A stretch of 64,000 nucleotides of DNA, taken from contig NZ_WWCP01000002.1 in assembly GCF_009857505.1 (NCBI RefSeq), positions 248,001 to 312,000 of the forward strand, given 5' to 3'. A program made the translations under genes and the position numbers. Source of the stretch: Duganella lactea. Lineage in GTDB: Bacteria; Pseudomonadota; Gammaproteobacteria; Burkholderiales; Burkholderiaceae_D. The notes under the pieces are model-generated. The model was not told where the DNA came from. It saw only the letters and a list, made by a program, of their open reading frames with translations, and did not search any database. This document shows positions 29,608-37,770 of this stretch, in pieces (the first letter of the stretch is position 1; every line of letters begins with the position of its first letter).

Positions 29608-29835
29608 TTAAGCTACAACTACGCGGTCGCCTTTCAGCATGCAGCCGACGCAAATAATCTGCCGCGTGCCGCCCTTGAGCTTGCGCGCCTGAATCATGGC
29701 GCCGATGACCGTCTCAATAAACTCCCGACCCGCGCAGCGCGGGCATTGCAGCATCTCAGCCGGCTTGGTGGCCGTCCGGGATTTAAGTTTGGTCTGCTCT
29801 GGCGCGGGCGCCGACGGAACTACATGGAGGGCCAC
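29608..29835 (-). CDS. Small zinc-ribbon protein
   Basis: The 75-residue protein has two cysteine pairs, CPRCAGREF and CVGCMLKG, about 32 residues apart, which suggests a zinc ribbon. It starts with GTG at 29835 and overlaps the preceding gene by 16 bp. Function is unknown; such small proteins occur in the head regions of related phages. Confidence 0.6.
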   Translation of the reverse strand: MALHVVPSAPAPEQTKLKSRTATKPAEMLQCPRCAGREFIETVIGAMIQARKLKGGTRQIICVGCMLKGDRVVVA

Positions 29836-30092
29836 GGCATCTCCACGTCGGCCGGGCCGGGCGTCTGGATCTTCGGATCGTCCGGCTCCAGCACGGCGCT
29901 GTAATCTCCGCCGAAGAATGCGATGAACGGTTCGCCAACACCCAAGTCGGTACGCTTCTTCCAGACGCGGTGACCGTTGACCAGCACGATCACGTCGCCG
30001 GAATGACCAGGTGGCGGCAAAAAGCGCGCGCGCAGTTCCTCAACCGAGGGAACGCGGGTAGCTTGCAATTCGCTGTTTAGGCCAGTGTTCAC
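29820..30092 (-). CDS. Hypothetical phage protein (90 aa)
   Basis: The 90-residue protein starts with GTG at 30092, overlapping the stop of the head morphogenesis gene. It has a proline-rich C-terminus (PKIQTPGPADVEMPWPSM) and no motif that I recognise. Confidence 0.5.
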   Translation of the reverse strand: MNTGLNSELQATRVPSVEELRARFLPPPGHSGDVIVLVNGHRVWKKRTDLGVGEPFIAFFGGDYSAVLEPDDPKIQTPGPADVEMPWPSM

Positions 30093-31690
30093 GACGCCTC
30101 ACGGGTGTAATTGATCCCCAGCTTCGCAGCAGCGCGAATCCAGGCAATATGATGAATTTCTGCGGTAGCGAACCGAGCATCCAGCTCGCCACGATTCACC
30201 ATTGTATCAACTTCCTTCCGCGCCGCCGACAGTTCCGCGTCGAACGTCTGGCCGATCAGTTCCTCGGCTGGCCAGGCGCCCTTCACGGACATCATGTGGC
30301 GATAGTGCGGCGCCACGGCGCGAAGCTCCGACAACTGGGCGAACGATGCATTTCGCACATCAGCGACCGAGAACGACAGGCCGCCCGGGTGGTTGTGAGT
30401 GAACAACGCGCCCTGCATACCCGCCAGCTCATCCTCAAAATAAGTCACCCGATCCGGCAGGCCTGAGCGCTTCAGCAGCACCGCGCCATCGGCGCCGATG
30501 AAGGCGCCGAACTCGTTCGCCTCGCCACGAATCGCGTTTTCCATCTTGACGGCCGCCGCGCGCGCCGGCGTGCTGACGTCGGGCTGCACGCGGGTATAGC
30601 CCGGGTCGTAGATCGAGAACTCACCCTGCGGCTGCTTGAACTCGCGGGCGTCGCGCACCGCCATTTGACGAAGTGTCAGCGTGCGTCCCCGGTCATTGGT
30701 GAACACCTCGGCCTTGTAGCCGCCCTCGCGGTACGCCCTGCCCTTTGCCTTGCCCAGGATCTCATCCTGCGCCTCGGCGGTCTGCGCTTTCAGCCAGTCG
30801 TTGTAGCTGAGGTTCGCATCGACCGGCCCGCCGGCGGCCGAGCGCTGGCCGTAGAGCGACTTCTGCCCCTTCAGCAGCGCGATCGACGTCGAACGGCAGC
30901 GCCAGTGCAGTCGGCCCGGGCCGGCGCGGTACGGCACGCTGTGGCCGACCGGCTTGTGGTCGATCGGTGTGTACAGCAGGTGGTCCCGCGCGCGGCAGTC
31001 CGGGGTCGTCTTGCCGTCCAGCGTGCTCACCCACATCTCGTCGCCGAGGATGTCGAGGTTGTCCTTGTAGAAGGTGTTGCGCGTGATCTGCGCGGTGTGG
31101 CTGAGCGCCGTAGACACCACGGCATCGATCTCGCGCCGACTGGTGTCCAGCAAGCCGTCAGCGTAGTTCAGCGCCTTGGTGCCGCGAATCTCGCGCACGA
31201 TGTCGGCGGTGGTCTTGCCCTGGGTGTAACCCATGCAGATGCTGTCCTTGATGCGCTGCAGGCGGGTCTGGCCTAGGCCGGCGGCCCAGTCCTTGAGCAA
31301 ACGGCCCTGCATCGGCTGCGCCACGGCGGCAGCGTACACCTGCGCCGGCACGATGGCCGCAATGCTGAAATCCACCGGCACGACGTGCTTGTACAGGTCG
31401 TACTGGAACTGGCCTTCATACTCGACGTAGGCGCGCAGCTCGTCGGTCATACCTTCGTACAGCGCTGCATAGGCCTGCGCGTTCAGCTCGCGCGCCGACT
31501 TCAGCAGCGAGTCGAGCCGCTGGACCTTGAACGAGTCAGCGTCGACGTCGGCCAGCGCGGCATTCAGCTGGGCGATCAGGTCCGCATCCGTCAGATTCAG
31601 AATCCGGATCATCTTCGCCAGCACGAAGTTCCCGTAGCCGGCCATGTCCACCTGGTGGCGGACAGCGTGGTTCAGCAGCGGGTCGATCAT
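30089..31690 (-). CDS. Minor head protein (SPP1 gp7-like) fused to a JAMM-like domain
   Basis: The 533-residue protein has the phage head morphogenesis domain at about residues 150-290, including VSTLDGKTTPDCRARDH and the closing motif GRLHWRCRSTS. These proteins bind portal and DNA and help ejection. The C-terminal part (about 385-460) carries a JAMM/RadC-like metal site: Glu393, then HNHPGG with His432 and His434, Ser441 and Asp444. The spacing is one residue shorter than in RadC. That suggests a deubiquitinase-like or nuclease-like metalloenzyme domain packed in the virion. It overlaps the portal gene by 4 bases. Confidence 0.8.
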   Translation of the reverse strand: MIDPLLNHAVRHQVDMAGYGNFVLAKMIRILNLTDADLIAQLNAALADVDADSFKVQRLDSLLKSARELNAQAYAALYEGMTDELRAYVEYEGQFQYDLYKHVVPVDFSIAAIVPAQVYAAAVAQPMQGRLLKDWAAGLGQTRLQRIKDSICMGYTQGKTTADIVREIRGTKALNYADGLLDTSRREIDAVVSTALSHTAQITRNTFYKDNLDILGDEMWVSTLDGKTTPDCRARDHLLYTPIDHKPVGHSVPYRAGPGRLHWRCRSTSIALLKGQKSLYGQRSAAGGPVDANLSYNDWLKAQTAEAQDEILGKAKGRAYREGGYKAEVFTNDRGRTLTLRQMAVRDAREFKQPQGEFSIYDPGYTRVQPDVSTPARAAAVKMENAIRGEANEFGAFIGADGAVLLKRSGLPDRVTYFEDELAGMQGALFTHNHPGGLSFSVADVRNASFAQLSELRAVAPHYRHMMSVKGAWPAEELIGQTFDAELSAARKEVDTMVNRGELDARFATAEIHHIAWIRAAAKLGINYTREAS

Positions 31691-33117
31691 TCTTCGTCAG
31701 GGTTAGGTGCAGGCTTATTCGCCGGTGGCGGCAGCGGATCGTCCATGGTGCCCGGCGCCGGGCCTTGGCGCTCGATGCGCTCTTTCTCGGTTTCCCAATC
31801 GATGTCCGGCTTGACGATGCCGCGACGTTGGAATTCCTCGTGCAGCGATTCGTCGGACAACTTGCCGGCCTGATTGGTCTTGAGCAGCAGCTCAGCGCTT
31901 GCCTCGGCCAGCGTGGCGGCGCCGAAGTCCTTGAACAGGGTGACGTGGCCGCCCTGCTGCTCGCCCAGCCACTCAGCCATCAGCTGCAGCGCTTGGTCGG
32001 CGGAATCCTCGATGTTCTCGGCCACCTTCTGGAGTGCGCACGCGCCCTGCTCGTTGTCGGCCAGCGTCTGTGATTCGGTGATGTTGCCCGGCTTGATAAC
32101 CAACAGTTCGGCGCCGGCCTGGCGCATGCGGTCTTCGATATCAAGGATCGACTTGCGACCCGCCTCGATGGCAGCACCGGTGTGCTCAACGAACTTCATG
32201 TCCGCATCAGGGTTGGTGGCTTTTACCCCCGTGCCCGCGCCGACCGCCAATTCCACGCCGTCCCCGAGCATCTTGGTGAACAGGATCGGCACCCGAGCGA
32301 CGTGCAGGATGTTCTGCTGATCGCTCTTGCTCTGCCAGTGCTCCACGTTCGCATAGGCCAGCTCCAGCAGCGCCGGCCGGGCGCGCATGAAGCCCAGGCG
32401 GTTGCCGTAGACCGGCACGAACGGGATGCCCTTCAGGGTGGTGACGCCGCTCTCGAAAGGAGCCCATTCGTCGTCGCTCTTGTTCTCGACCTTGCGCCAG
32501 GTCTCCCACGCGCCACGGCGCAGAACGCGCACCTGCTCGATGGTTTTTACGTCGAAGTCGCCGTCCGGCACCTCGACCGCCTCCAGCAGGCGCAGCTGCG
32601 TCAGGCCGGATTTATCGGACAGCCAGCCCAGGATGCAGCGGGGGTGGATCTGCACGAAGTACGGCCGCACGCCAGCGGCATCCTCATCGGCCTTGGTCAC
32701 GTACAGCGGCTTGCCGTTCTCGTCCTTGGTCGGCGGGTAGTCCACCAGAATGCCCGAGAAGCCGTAGCCCAGCGCTTCCTGCCCCACCTCCGCGAGGAAG
32801 GCGTGCAGGTTGCGGCCTTGGCGGTCGACGTCTTCGCACAGCGCTTGAATCTTGGCCGGCACATCCTTGCCGTAGGTGATCGGCTTGCTGAAGGGCTTGG
32901 CGCCCAGCACCTCGATCGTGCGCTGGTACGCCGGGAACAGCGTGGCGACGGCCAGGCGCGTTGCATGGGCCTTATCCTCCTCGCCTGGCCATTGAGGCAG
33001 GTAGGCCTTGCCGGCCGCACGCATGGCGTCGGTGCCGCCCAGCAGCGCATCGATCAGCGCGCAGTGCTTGTTGAGCGCGGCGGCTTCGGTGGATTGTTTG
33101 CGGACTGGGTGGACCAT
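31687..33117 (-). CDS. Portal protein (DUF4055 type)
   Basis: The 476-residue protein matches the DUF4055 portal family: a region near residue 70 (RTIEVLGAKPFSKPITYG), then GYGFSGILVDYPPTKDENG near residue 118, and a helical C-terminus ending in a proline-rich tail. It forms the ring through which DNA enters the head. It lies between large terminase and head morphogenesis protein, the standard order. Confidence 0.88.
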   Translation of the reverse strand: MVHPVRKQSTEAAALNKHCALIDALLGGTDAMRAAGKAYLPQWPGEEDKAHATRLAVATLFPAYQRTIEVLGAKPFSKPITYGKDVPAKIQALCEDVDRQGRNLHAFLAEVGQEALGYGFSGILVDYPPTKDENGKPLYVTKADEDAAGVRPYFVQIHPRCILGWLSDKSGLTQLRLLEAVEVPDGDFDVKTIEQVRVLRRGAWETWRKVENKSDDEWAPFESGVTTLKGIPFVPVYGNRLGFMRARPALLELAYANVEHWQSKSDQQNILHVARVPILFTKMLGDGVELAVGAGTGVKATNPDADMKFVEHTGAAIEAGRKSILDIEDRMRQAGAELLVIKPGNITESQTLADNEQGACALQKVAENIEDSADQALQLMAEWLGEQQGGHVTLFKDFGAATLAEASAELLLKTNQAGKLSDESLHEEFQRRGIVKPDIDWETEKERIERQGPAPGTMDDPLPPPANKPAPNPDEE

Positions 33118-33128
33118 GGAATTCCTTG

Positions 33129-34412
33129 TTACATGCGCAGCGACGAGACGGTGGTCTCACGCTTCACGATTGGGTACCGCTTGACCATGAAGTAGCCATT
33201 GGCATCGTTCGGGTGATCGTGGCCGGACTTCTTATCAGGCTGGCCATCGGCGCCCCACACCTGCTGCTCCAGCGCCTCGGTGGTCGTCGGACACAGGTCG
33301 GTGTTGATCTTCCAGCGCCGCACGCCGTCGGCGTTCAGGATCATCGCGTTGTAGGCATTGACCCGGTCCTTGACTGCTGGGTTCGAGTGGTCGACCTCGA
33401 TCTGGAAGCCGGCCGCGCGCAGGATCGACAGGTCGGACTCGCTGGCGTTCTTGCTGCTGGTGTTCTGGCCGGACGCATCCGGGAAAATCTTGACCTGGTG
33501 GCCTTTGTCCTTGAAGTCCTCCTTCAGGATTCGGGCCATGGCCGGCGTGTCGCGCACCTTCACTCGCTCGGCCAGCGTCAGCGGCAGACCCTCGCGCACG
33601 ACATTGATGCAGGCGGTCATGTTCTGGACGTTGAAGTCGAGACCCACCTGCAGCGGTTCGCCCGGCAGGATGATTGCCGTCGAGCGGTTCTGTACGCGGT
33701 CAAAGTCCGGATAGACGCTGCCGCTGGTCAGGTTGGTGAACTTGCCCCGCAGGTAGGCGTCGATCAGCGCTGGCGGGTAGCTGGCCAGCAGCGACGGGAT
33801 GTAGTCCGCCGGCAGGTTCAGCTCGTTGTCGAACGTGCTCGCCTGAATCAGACCATACAGCGCGGCCAGCTCCGGCTTGTCGCGCAGCGCCTTCACAAAC
33901 TGCTGGTAGACGAACTTGAAGCCCTCTGGCGTCGTCGTCACGTCGATGCCGTTCAACAGCCCGGGCACGTTGTAGCGCATCCGCGCGATGATCTTGCGCC
34001 AGGCCGTCTCGGCCTTCTTCATCGGCATCACGTCCAACTCATCGATCAGCGCGTGGCCGATCTTGAAGCCGACGATGGTCTCGGGCTTCTCCATCGAGCG
34101 ACAGATGACCGTGCCGCGGTAAAGCCGCCCCTCGTAGACCTCGACCTCGTGATCGCCCTGCTTGACCTTAATGCGCAGGCCCAACGCGTAGGCCACCTCT
34201 TCCATCGTCGGATAGAAGATGTCGCGGATCTGCGGGTAGGTCGGCGCGAAGTAGCCCTGGCTAATTCCCGGCCACTGCCAGAAGTGCATGCAGATGCCCA
34301 CGCAACCAACAAACGTCTTACCGGAGCCAAATCCGGCAACGTATGCCTTGTACTTGTGCGGCAGGTTGAGGAAGTTTGCCTGCGGGACGTTCAGTTCAAG
34401 CTGCGGAGTCAT
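33129..34412 (-). CDS. Terminase large subunit
   Basis: The 427-residue DNA-packaging motor has the Walker A loop GFGSGKT at residues 27-33 and a Walker B acidic pair in ALIDELD (Asp124, Glu125). A C-terminal RNase H-like nuclease has LQVGLDFNVQN and the late acidic DHPNDA. It cuts concatemers and drives DNA into the prohead. The gene overlaps the small subunit by 17 bp. The mode of packaging (cos or pac) cannot be decided from this window. Confidence 0.93.
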   Translation of the reverse strand: MTPQLELNVPQANFLNLPHKYKAYVAGFGSGKTFVGCVGICMHFWQWPGISQGYFAPTYPQIRDIFYPTMEEVAYALGLRIKVKQGDHEVEVYEGRLYRGTVICRSMEKPETIVGFKIGHALIDELDVMPMKKAETAWRKIIARMRYNVPGLLNGIDVTTTPEGFKFVYQQFVKALRDKPELAALYGLIQASTFDNELNLPADYIPSLLASYPPALIDAYLRGKFTNLTSGSVYPDFDRVQNRSTAIILPGEPLQVGLDFNVQNMTACINVVREGLPLTLAERVKVRDTPAMARILKEDFKDKGHQVKIFPDASGQNTSSKNASESDLSILRAAGFQIEVDHSNPAVKDRVNAYNAMILNADGVRRWKINTDLCPTTTEALEQQVWGADGQPDKKSGHDHPNDANGYFMVKRYPIVKRETTVSSLRM

Positions 34413-34857
34413 CGCGCTTAGCGGCGTCCTTTACGCCGATGGTGATTTGCACAGGCGTCGGCGGCTGGTCGTTGGTTTCCGCCTTGTGCTTGTTCACGTA
34501 CACGTCGCCGACTTCCTTGGCGGCCTGCTCGATCACCTGCACGGCCAGTGCGATGTTGCGCATGTTCTCCGCCTGGTGCGCCATCCGACCCAAGGCGCGA
34601 AGGCGAAACGCCCGGCTCGCAATAGGAATCTCCGCCACCTCGTCGCGAAACTTGGCGCGGGTGTCGTTGAAAACAGTGCGCCATTTCGCGCTCAGGTTGC
34701 GCCCGACGTAGCAGTTTGGGTCGTAGCATGCCACCTGCTGGCGGAGCACATCGAGCCCGAATTCTTCTTTTACTGCCTTCGCCACCTGCGTCGGCGTGTC
34801 GAAACAGGCCAGCGCTTGGACGATGAACAGCTTCACCTCGTCTTTGAGTGCGGCCAT
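34396..34857 (-). CDS. Terminase small subunit (DUF2280)
   Basis: The 153-residue protein starts MAALKDEVKLFIVQALACFD and continues with TPTQVAKAVKEEFG and CYDPNCYVGRNLSAKW, the DUF2280 pattern. That family sits in front of large terminase genes and acts as the DNA-recognition subunit. It has a GGAAGG ribosome site. The adjacent large terminase supports the call. Confidence 0.85.
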   Translation of the reverse strand: MAALKDEVKLFIVQALACFDTPTQVAKAVKEEFGLDVLRQQVACYDPNCYVGRNLSAKWRTVFNDTRAKFRDEVAEIPIASRAFRLRALGRMAHQAENMRNIALAVQVIEQAAKEVGDVYVNKHKAETNDQPPTPVQITIGVKDAAKRDDSAA

Positions 34858-34888
34858 ATGTTGCCTTCCGGTAAAGCGTGCGTAAAGC

Positions 34889-35536
34889 TCACGCAGCCTT
34901 CAGCAAACAGGTGCCGCACGCCCTCGCTATGTTGATCTTTGCCACCTCTGGGGTGGCGTTTGCTGCTGCGACCAGTTGGGCCAGCGTGCCGTCTGGGTGA
35001 CCTATGCCGTAGCGGCGGACCACGCCGACGAACTCTTCGACATCGTGGCCGCGAATCATCAGCTTCGGCATGCCGTCCTTGGTGAAGGCTGGACTGCCGA
35101 AGGCGTCCTGCTCTTGGCCGATGTGGTAAAGCTCATGCTCCACCAACGCGCAGAACTCGGCGTCGCTGCATGTCAGGCAGTAGCTGGCGTCCAGGGTGAT
35201 CAGGTAATCCGGCACCGCGCCGAACCAGTCGGCCATCTGCTGTTGCTGGCGGCCCTTCTGCCACGGACCGCAGCGGAAGAGCATTTCTTCGCACTGGCCG
35301 ATCACGGTGCGCCCCTGCTTCTGGAAACCGCTCGGCGCCCAGAGGAACTGCACGTCGGCGTATTCCAGGTGTGCGTGATCTTCGTTGTGCAGCTGGCCGC
35401 CCTCCGTAAGGATCTCGGCCCGGGCCCAAGTGAGCACTTCAGGCGCTGTGGCGAAGCGGCAATTAAGTGGATCGGCGAACATAGCCGGCGGCATCGGGCG
35501 GCAAACACCCGGTGCGCTTTTAGTATGTCGTTTCAT
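34889..35536 (-). CDS. Putative phage zinc metallopeptidase
   Basis: The 215-residue protein has the zincin motif HELYHIGQ (residues 134-141) after a helix ending in EFCALVEH, as in the phage metallopeptidase family (PF18894). Its target is unknown. Cysteine-rich bits (CLTCSDAEFC and ACGTCLLKAA) are also present. It is the first gene of the late block as seen here, directly before small terminase, which suggests a role in packaging or head maturation. Confidence 0.75.
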   Translation of the reverse strand: MKRHTKSAPGVCRPMPPAMFADPLNCRFATAPEVLTWARAEILTEGGQLHNEDHAHLEYADVQFLWAPSGFQKQGRTVIGQCEEMLFRCGPWQKGRQQQQMADWFGAVPDYLITLDASYCLTCSDAEFCALVEHELYHIGQEQDAFGSPAFTKDGMPKLMIRGHDVEEFVGVVRRYGIGHPDGTLAQLVAAANATPEVAKINIARACGTCLLKAA

Positions 35537-35570
35537 CCGGCCTCACAGAAAAGTGCGACCGGGAACTAGA

Positions 35571-36053
35571 TCACTTAGTTAACGGTCCAGCAGCTAGTGC
35601 GTACAAAATATTCATGCCGATCTTAAAGTAGGCAATCTCTCTGTGTCCGCTGAACTGTGCATCAATTCCAAATTCAACGCGTGCATTAAGTTCGCCTACA
35701 AAAGCTGCACCTCCGGACGAGAAAAAGACCGACCACATGGGAGTCCATGTTGTTCTATCCAAATTATCGTATCCACGTCTCTCAACGATAATTTTTCCAT
35801 TGAGCTGTCCGTCGACTTCCACGTAGTGAAAAGTGAGTCATCCGCTGTTCGTCGGGCTTTCCACTAACGCAAGATGTCTCTTCTCCGGATCTGGTTGAAA
35901 TACCAGGCCAATAGAGCCCAAATCTCCATCTGCCGCGAACAAAACGGCAAGATTGTCGACAAGTGCCGCAGCTTTTCGCTTTATCGCTTCGGCCGAGTTG
36001 TGCCAGTATCTCGCATGCTCCTGTTCTTCCTGCGTAATGACTCGGTAATTCAT
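35571..36053 (-). pseudogene. 160-codon ORF interrupted by a single in-frame TGA
   Basis: Two open stretches in the same frame, 71 codons from 36053 and about 88 codons down to 35571, are separated only by the TGA at 35838-35840. The joint would read SPTNSG-stop-LTFHYVEVDG. Both halves look like one soluble protein of about 160 residues with an N-terminal helix pair and a beta-rich second half. The TGA is followed by C, a leaky context, and a TGG or CGA codon is one change away. A GTG at 35822 could restart the second half. Base composition is more AT-rich than the neighbours, so this is probably an accessory gene. The family is unknown. Confidence 0.5.
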
Positions 36054-36347
36054 ATGCCCCTCCGCTAATGTAGGGTGAGCATTATGACATTAACTAAGTC
36101 GTCGCCGCCCGCTCCGGACTGGAACCACCGGGCGCGGTGATCTGCACCCGGTGGCCGGACCCACCCGGTCATGTTTCGTCGGTTAACTGCGCCCGCTTTT
36201 CGTAGCCCGCCCGCTGGAGCGCGATGGACGGCAGCACAACATTACTTGGAAGGCCAGCTGGCGGCCATCGTAGAGTTCGGCGCACGCGGCACCGGCGCGC
36301 GGCGGTCAACACCCCACAGGATCATCATGATGGCGAGCAGTGACATG
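36054..36347. other. Gap without a convincing gene
   Basis: These 294 bases hold no well-supported gene. On the leftward strand a 34-codon frame (36242-36346, starting MSLLAIMMILWGV) follows the small membrane protein by one base, but its second half looks random. The stretch is GC-rich and repetitive in CCGG-type bases. Confidence 0.35.
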
Positions 36348-36497
36348 TCAGCGTCGAATAATAAGGATGAAGTACAGACCGCTCCCGATCCAGCCACAGA
36401 ACCACGCCTGCTCTGGAATTGCTCGCGCAGCGAGGAAACTCACTGTCGCGATGGAGATGCCGGTCATCACACGAGTAACGAAGTGCAAGGAGCGCAT
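36348..36497 (-). CDS. Small two-helix membrane protein
   Basis: The 49-residue frame starts MRSLHFVTRVMTGISIA and has two hydrophobic stretches (about 8-24 and 30-46), ending IIRR. The size and shape suit a small phage membrane peptide. No family is recognised, and it lies directly after the tRNA terminator, so transcription is uncertain. Confidence 0.35.
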   Translation of the reverse strand: MRSLHFVTRVMTGISIATVSFLAARAIPEQAWFCGWIGSGLYFILIIRR

Positions 36498-36508
36498 GGC
36501 CACCTCGA

Positions 36509-36532
36509 ATAAAAAAGCCGCCCGAAGGCGGC
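36509..36532 (-). terminator. Terminator after the phage tRNA genes
   Basis: GCCGCC / GGCGGC with the stable TTCG loop on the leftward strand is followed by TTTTTTATT. It closes the leftward transcript of the two tRNA genes. Confidence 0.8.
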
Positions 36533-36561
36533 AAAGGTCCATCAGGGATGAGCGGGAGAAC

Positions 36562-36637
36562 TGGTGCCCCGACGAGGATTTGAACCCCGGACCAACGCCT
36601 TACGAAAGCGCTGCTCTACCGACTGAGCTATGAGGGC
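36562..36637 (-). tRNA. tRNA-Thr (CGU anticodon)
   Basis: The leftward strand folds into a full cloverleaf of 76 bases including an encoded CCA end. The anticodon loop is TTCGTAA, giving CGU, which reads ACG. The T arm (CGGGG / CCTCG with loop TTCAAAT) and D arm (GCTC / GAGC) are good. The acceptor stem has one mismatch (C6-C67). Phage-borne tRNAs usually compensate for codon differences or for host tRNA cleavage. Confidence 0.88.
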
Positions 36638-36642
36638 GAAAC

Positions 36643-36717
36643 TGGAGCGGGCGACCGGATTCGAACCGGCAAATGTCGGCTTGGAAGGCCAATGCAGTAC
36701 CGTCTTGCTCCGCCCGC
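36643..36717 (-). tRNA. tRNA-Gly (UCC anticodon)
   Basis: The 75-base cloverleaf on the leftward strand has acceptor GCGGGCG / CGCCCGC, anticodon loop CTTCCAA (UCC, reading GGA) and T loop TTCGAAT, and ends with an encoded CCA. The D stem is only three pairs (GCA / TGC), unlike the usual host tRNA-Gly, which suggests a diverged phage copy. It lies 5 bp upstream of tRNA-Thr, so both are on one transcript. Confidence 0.88.
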
Positions 36718-36824
36718 ATTGCGGCGCCCGGGATCACCCAGGCCAAAACCGCGATACTGCTTTTGCCACCCTGCGGTCTCATCCTCTGCCGTGGCTTCGG
36801 GATTAACGCAGGTGCAGCGAATTC

Positions 36825-37052
36825 TTATCGAGCACCGAAACAGGTCAAACACTCAAGGTCAAACGGGTGGCTGTGCAGCGCGCCATCGACCAGCCATTGG
36901 CAGATCGCGCGGCCGGCGGCGTCAATGTCGCACACAGTCATCTGAGGGCCACCTGAGCGCAGCATCACCCGGTTGCCAGGCATCACGGACCGAAGGTTTG
37001 GCGGTGCGTAGCAGATAGCCAACTGGCACGTGTCGAAAATCCCGGAGTGCAT
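36825..37052 (-). CDS. DUF2158/YodC-like small protein (copy 1)
   Basis: The 75-residue protein contains PGNRVMLRSGGPQMTV followed by ICQWLVDGALHSHPFDLECL, the pattern of the YodC (DUF2158) family of small beta proteins of unknown function. The ATG at 37052 follows an AGGG ribosome site. A start at the inner Met (residue 24) would give the minimal domain only. A related gene lies just upstream, so this is a tandem pair. Confidence 0.65.
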   Translation of the reverse strand: MHSGIFDTCQLAICYAPPNLRSVMPGNRVMLRSGGPQMTVCDIDAAGRAICQWLVDGALHSHPFDLECLTCFGAR

Positions 37053-37065
37053 ATTGCAACCCTCA

Positions 37066-37088
37066 AATAAAAACCGCCCGAAGGCGGC
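37066..37088 (-). terminator. Terminator between the two DUF2158-like genes
   Basis: CCGCC / GGCGG with a TTCG loop on the leftward strand is followed by TTTTTATTT. It ends the transcript of the upstream DUF2158-like gene. Confidence 0.7.
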
Positions 37089-37109
37089 CTGATTTAGTTT
37101 GAGCTCAAA

Positions 37110-37331
37110 CTAGCTGCGACGCAAGCCGACGGCGCCAATCGCGGCGGCATAGGGTTTTAAGACCGCCACATCAAACACATCTTCCTGTCGGATATTTTTG
37201 GCATCAAACCACATGCACTTCGCACCATCCTTTGGCCCTCCACTGCCAGTGTAGTCACCAAGATCAACGACCGACATTTTCGGACCACCGCTAACCAACT
37301 GAACCACTGCACCCTTCGCGATACTGGACAT
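37110..37331 (-). CDS. DUF2158/YodC-like small protein (copy 2)
   Basis: The 73-residue protein has GAVVQLVSGGPKMSVVDLGD and then GAKCMWFDAKNIRQEDVFD, again the YodC pattern (SGGPxM, then a Cys-x-Trp motif). It is related to the next gene downstream but only moderately similar. Its own terminator follows. The role is unknown; such small genes are common morons in beta- and gammaproteobacterial prophages. Confidence 0.7.
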   Translation of the reverse strand: MSSIAKGAVVQLVSGGPKMSVVDLGDYTGSGGPKDGAKCMWFDAKNIRQEDVFDVAVLKPYAAAIGAVGLRRS

Positions 37332-37386
37332 TCCATACTCCCATTTTTATTGATGGAAGTACATTTTAACTTTTCTAATATGCAAG

Positions 37387-37551
37387 TCACTCAGGCTCAA
37401 AGCGGTCCGGCTGGCAATTCTGCGGCAGCAGATGCCACCCCAGGGCACGACGGATCTCGTCAGGGGTTGGCGGCGGGTCCAGCGGCGGGTGCGTGCGCGA
37501 TTCGATCCACTCGCGGACGTCTTCCTTGGAGGGCTTCGTCGTCTGCGTCAT
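37387..37551 (-). CDS. Small hypothetical protein (54 aa)
   Basis: The frame from ATG 37551 (MTQTTKPSKEDVREWIE) encodes a 54-residue, charged, proline-rich peptide. It has no known family. The codon use resembles the other phage genes, and the start is followed by a plausible helix, so I keep it with modest confidence. Confidence 0.45.
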   Translation of the reverse strand: MTQTTKPSKEDVREWIESRTHPPLDPPPTPDEIRRALGWHLLPQNCQPDRFEPE

Positions 37552-37571
37552 GACCGCCTCACGCCGGATGC

Positions 37572-37609
37572 GGAAAAAGAAAAACCGCCACGAGGGCGGT
37601 TCGGTTTTT
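37572..37609. terminator. Bidirectional terminator
   Basis: AACCGCC / GGCGGTT is flanked by A-rich sequence on the left and a GGTTTTT run on the right, so it can work on both strands. On the leftward strand it ends the transcript of the secreted protein. Confidence 0.6.
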
Positions 37610-37770
37610 GCTCCAGCGCTATCTGCGAAGTGAGCGGTACACGCGAGCGAAAGCATCAATGGAATTGGTGCTAGCCTCGAATCTCGGTTATCGTTGGAAC
37701 TGTGGTTCGCATTACGAGTGCCAAGAGTGTGTAATTGCGACGTTAACGTACTCCCAAAGAGAAGTCAAAT

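Noticed and set aside
36718-36824. Possible third tRNA next to tRNA-Gly
   Set aside because: Stems can be drawn but no T loop of the TTCRA type nor an anticodon arm of proper size is present.
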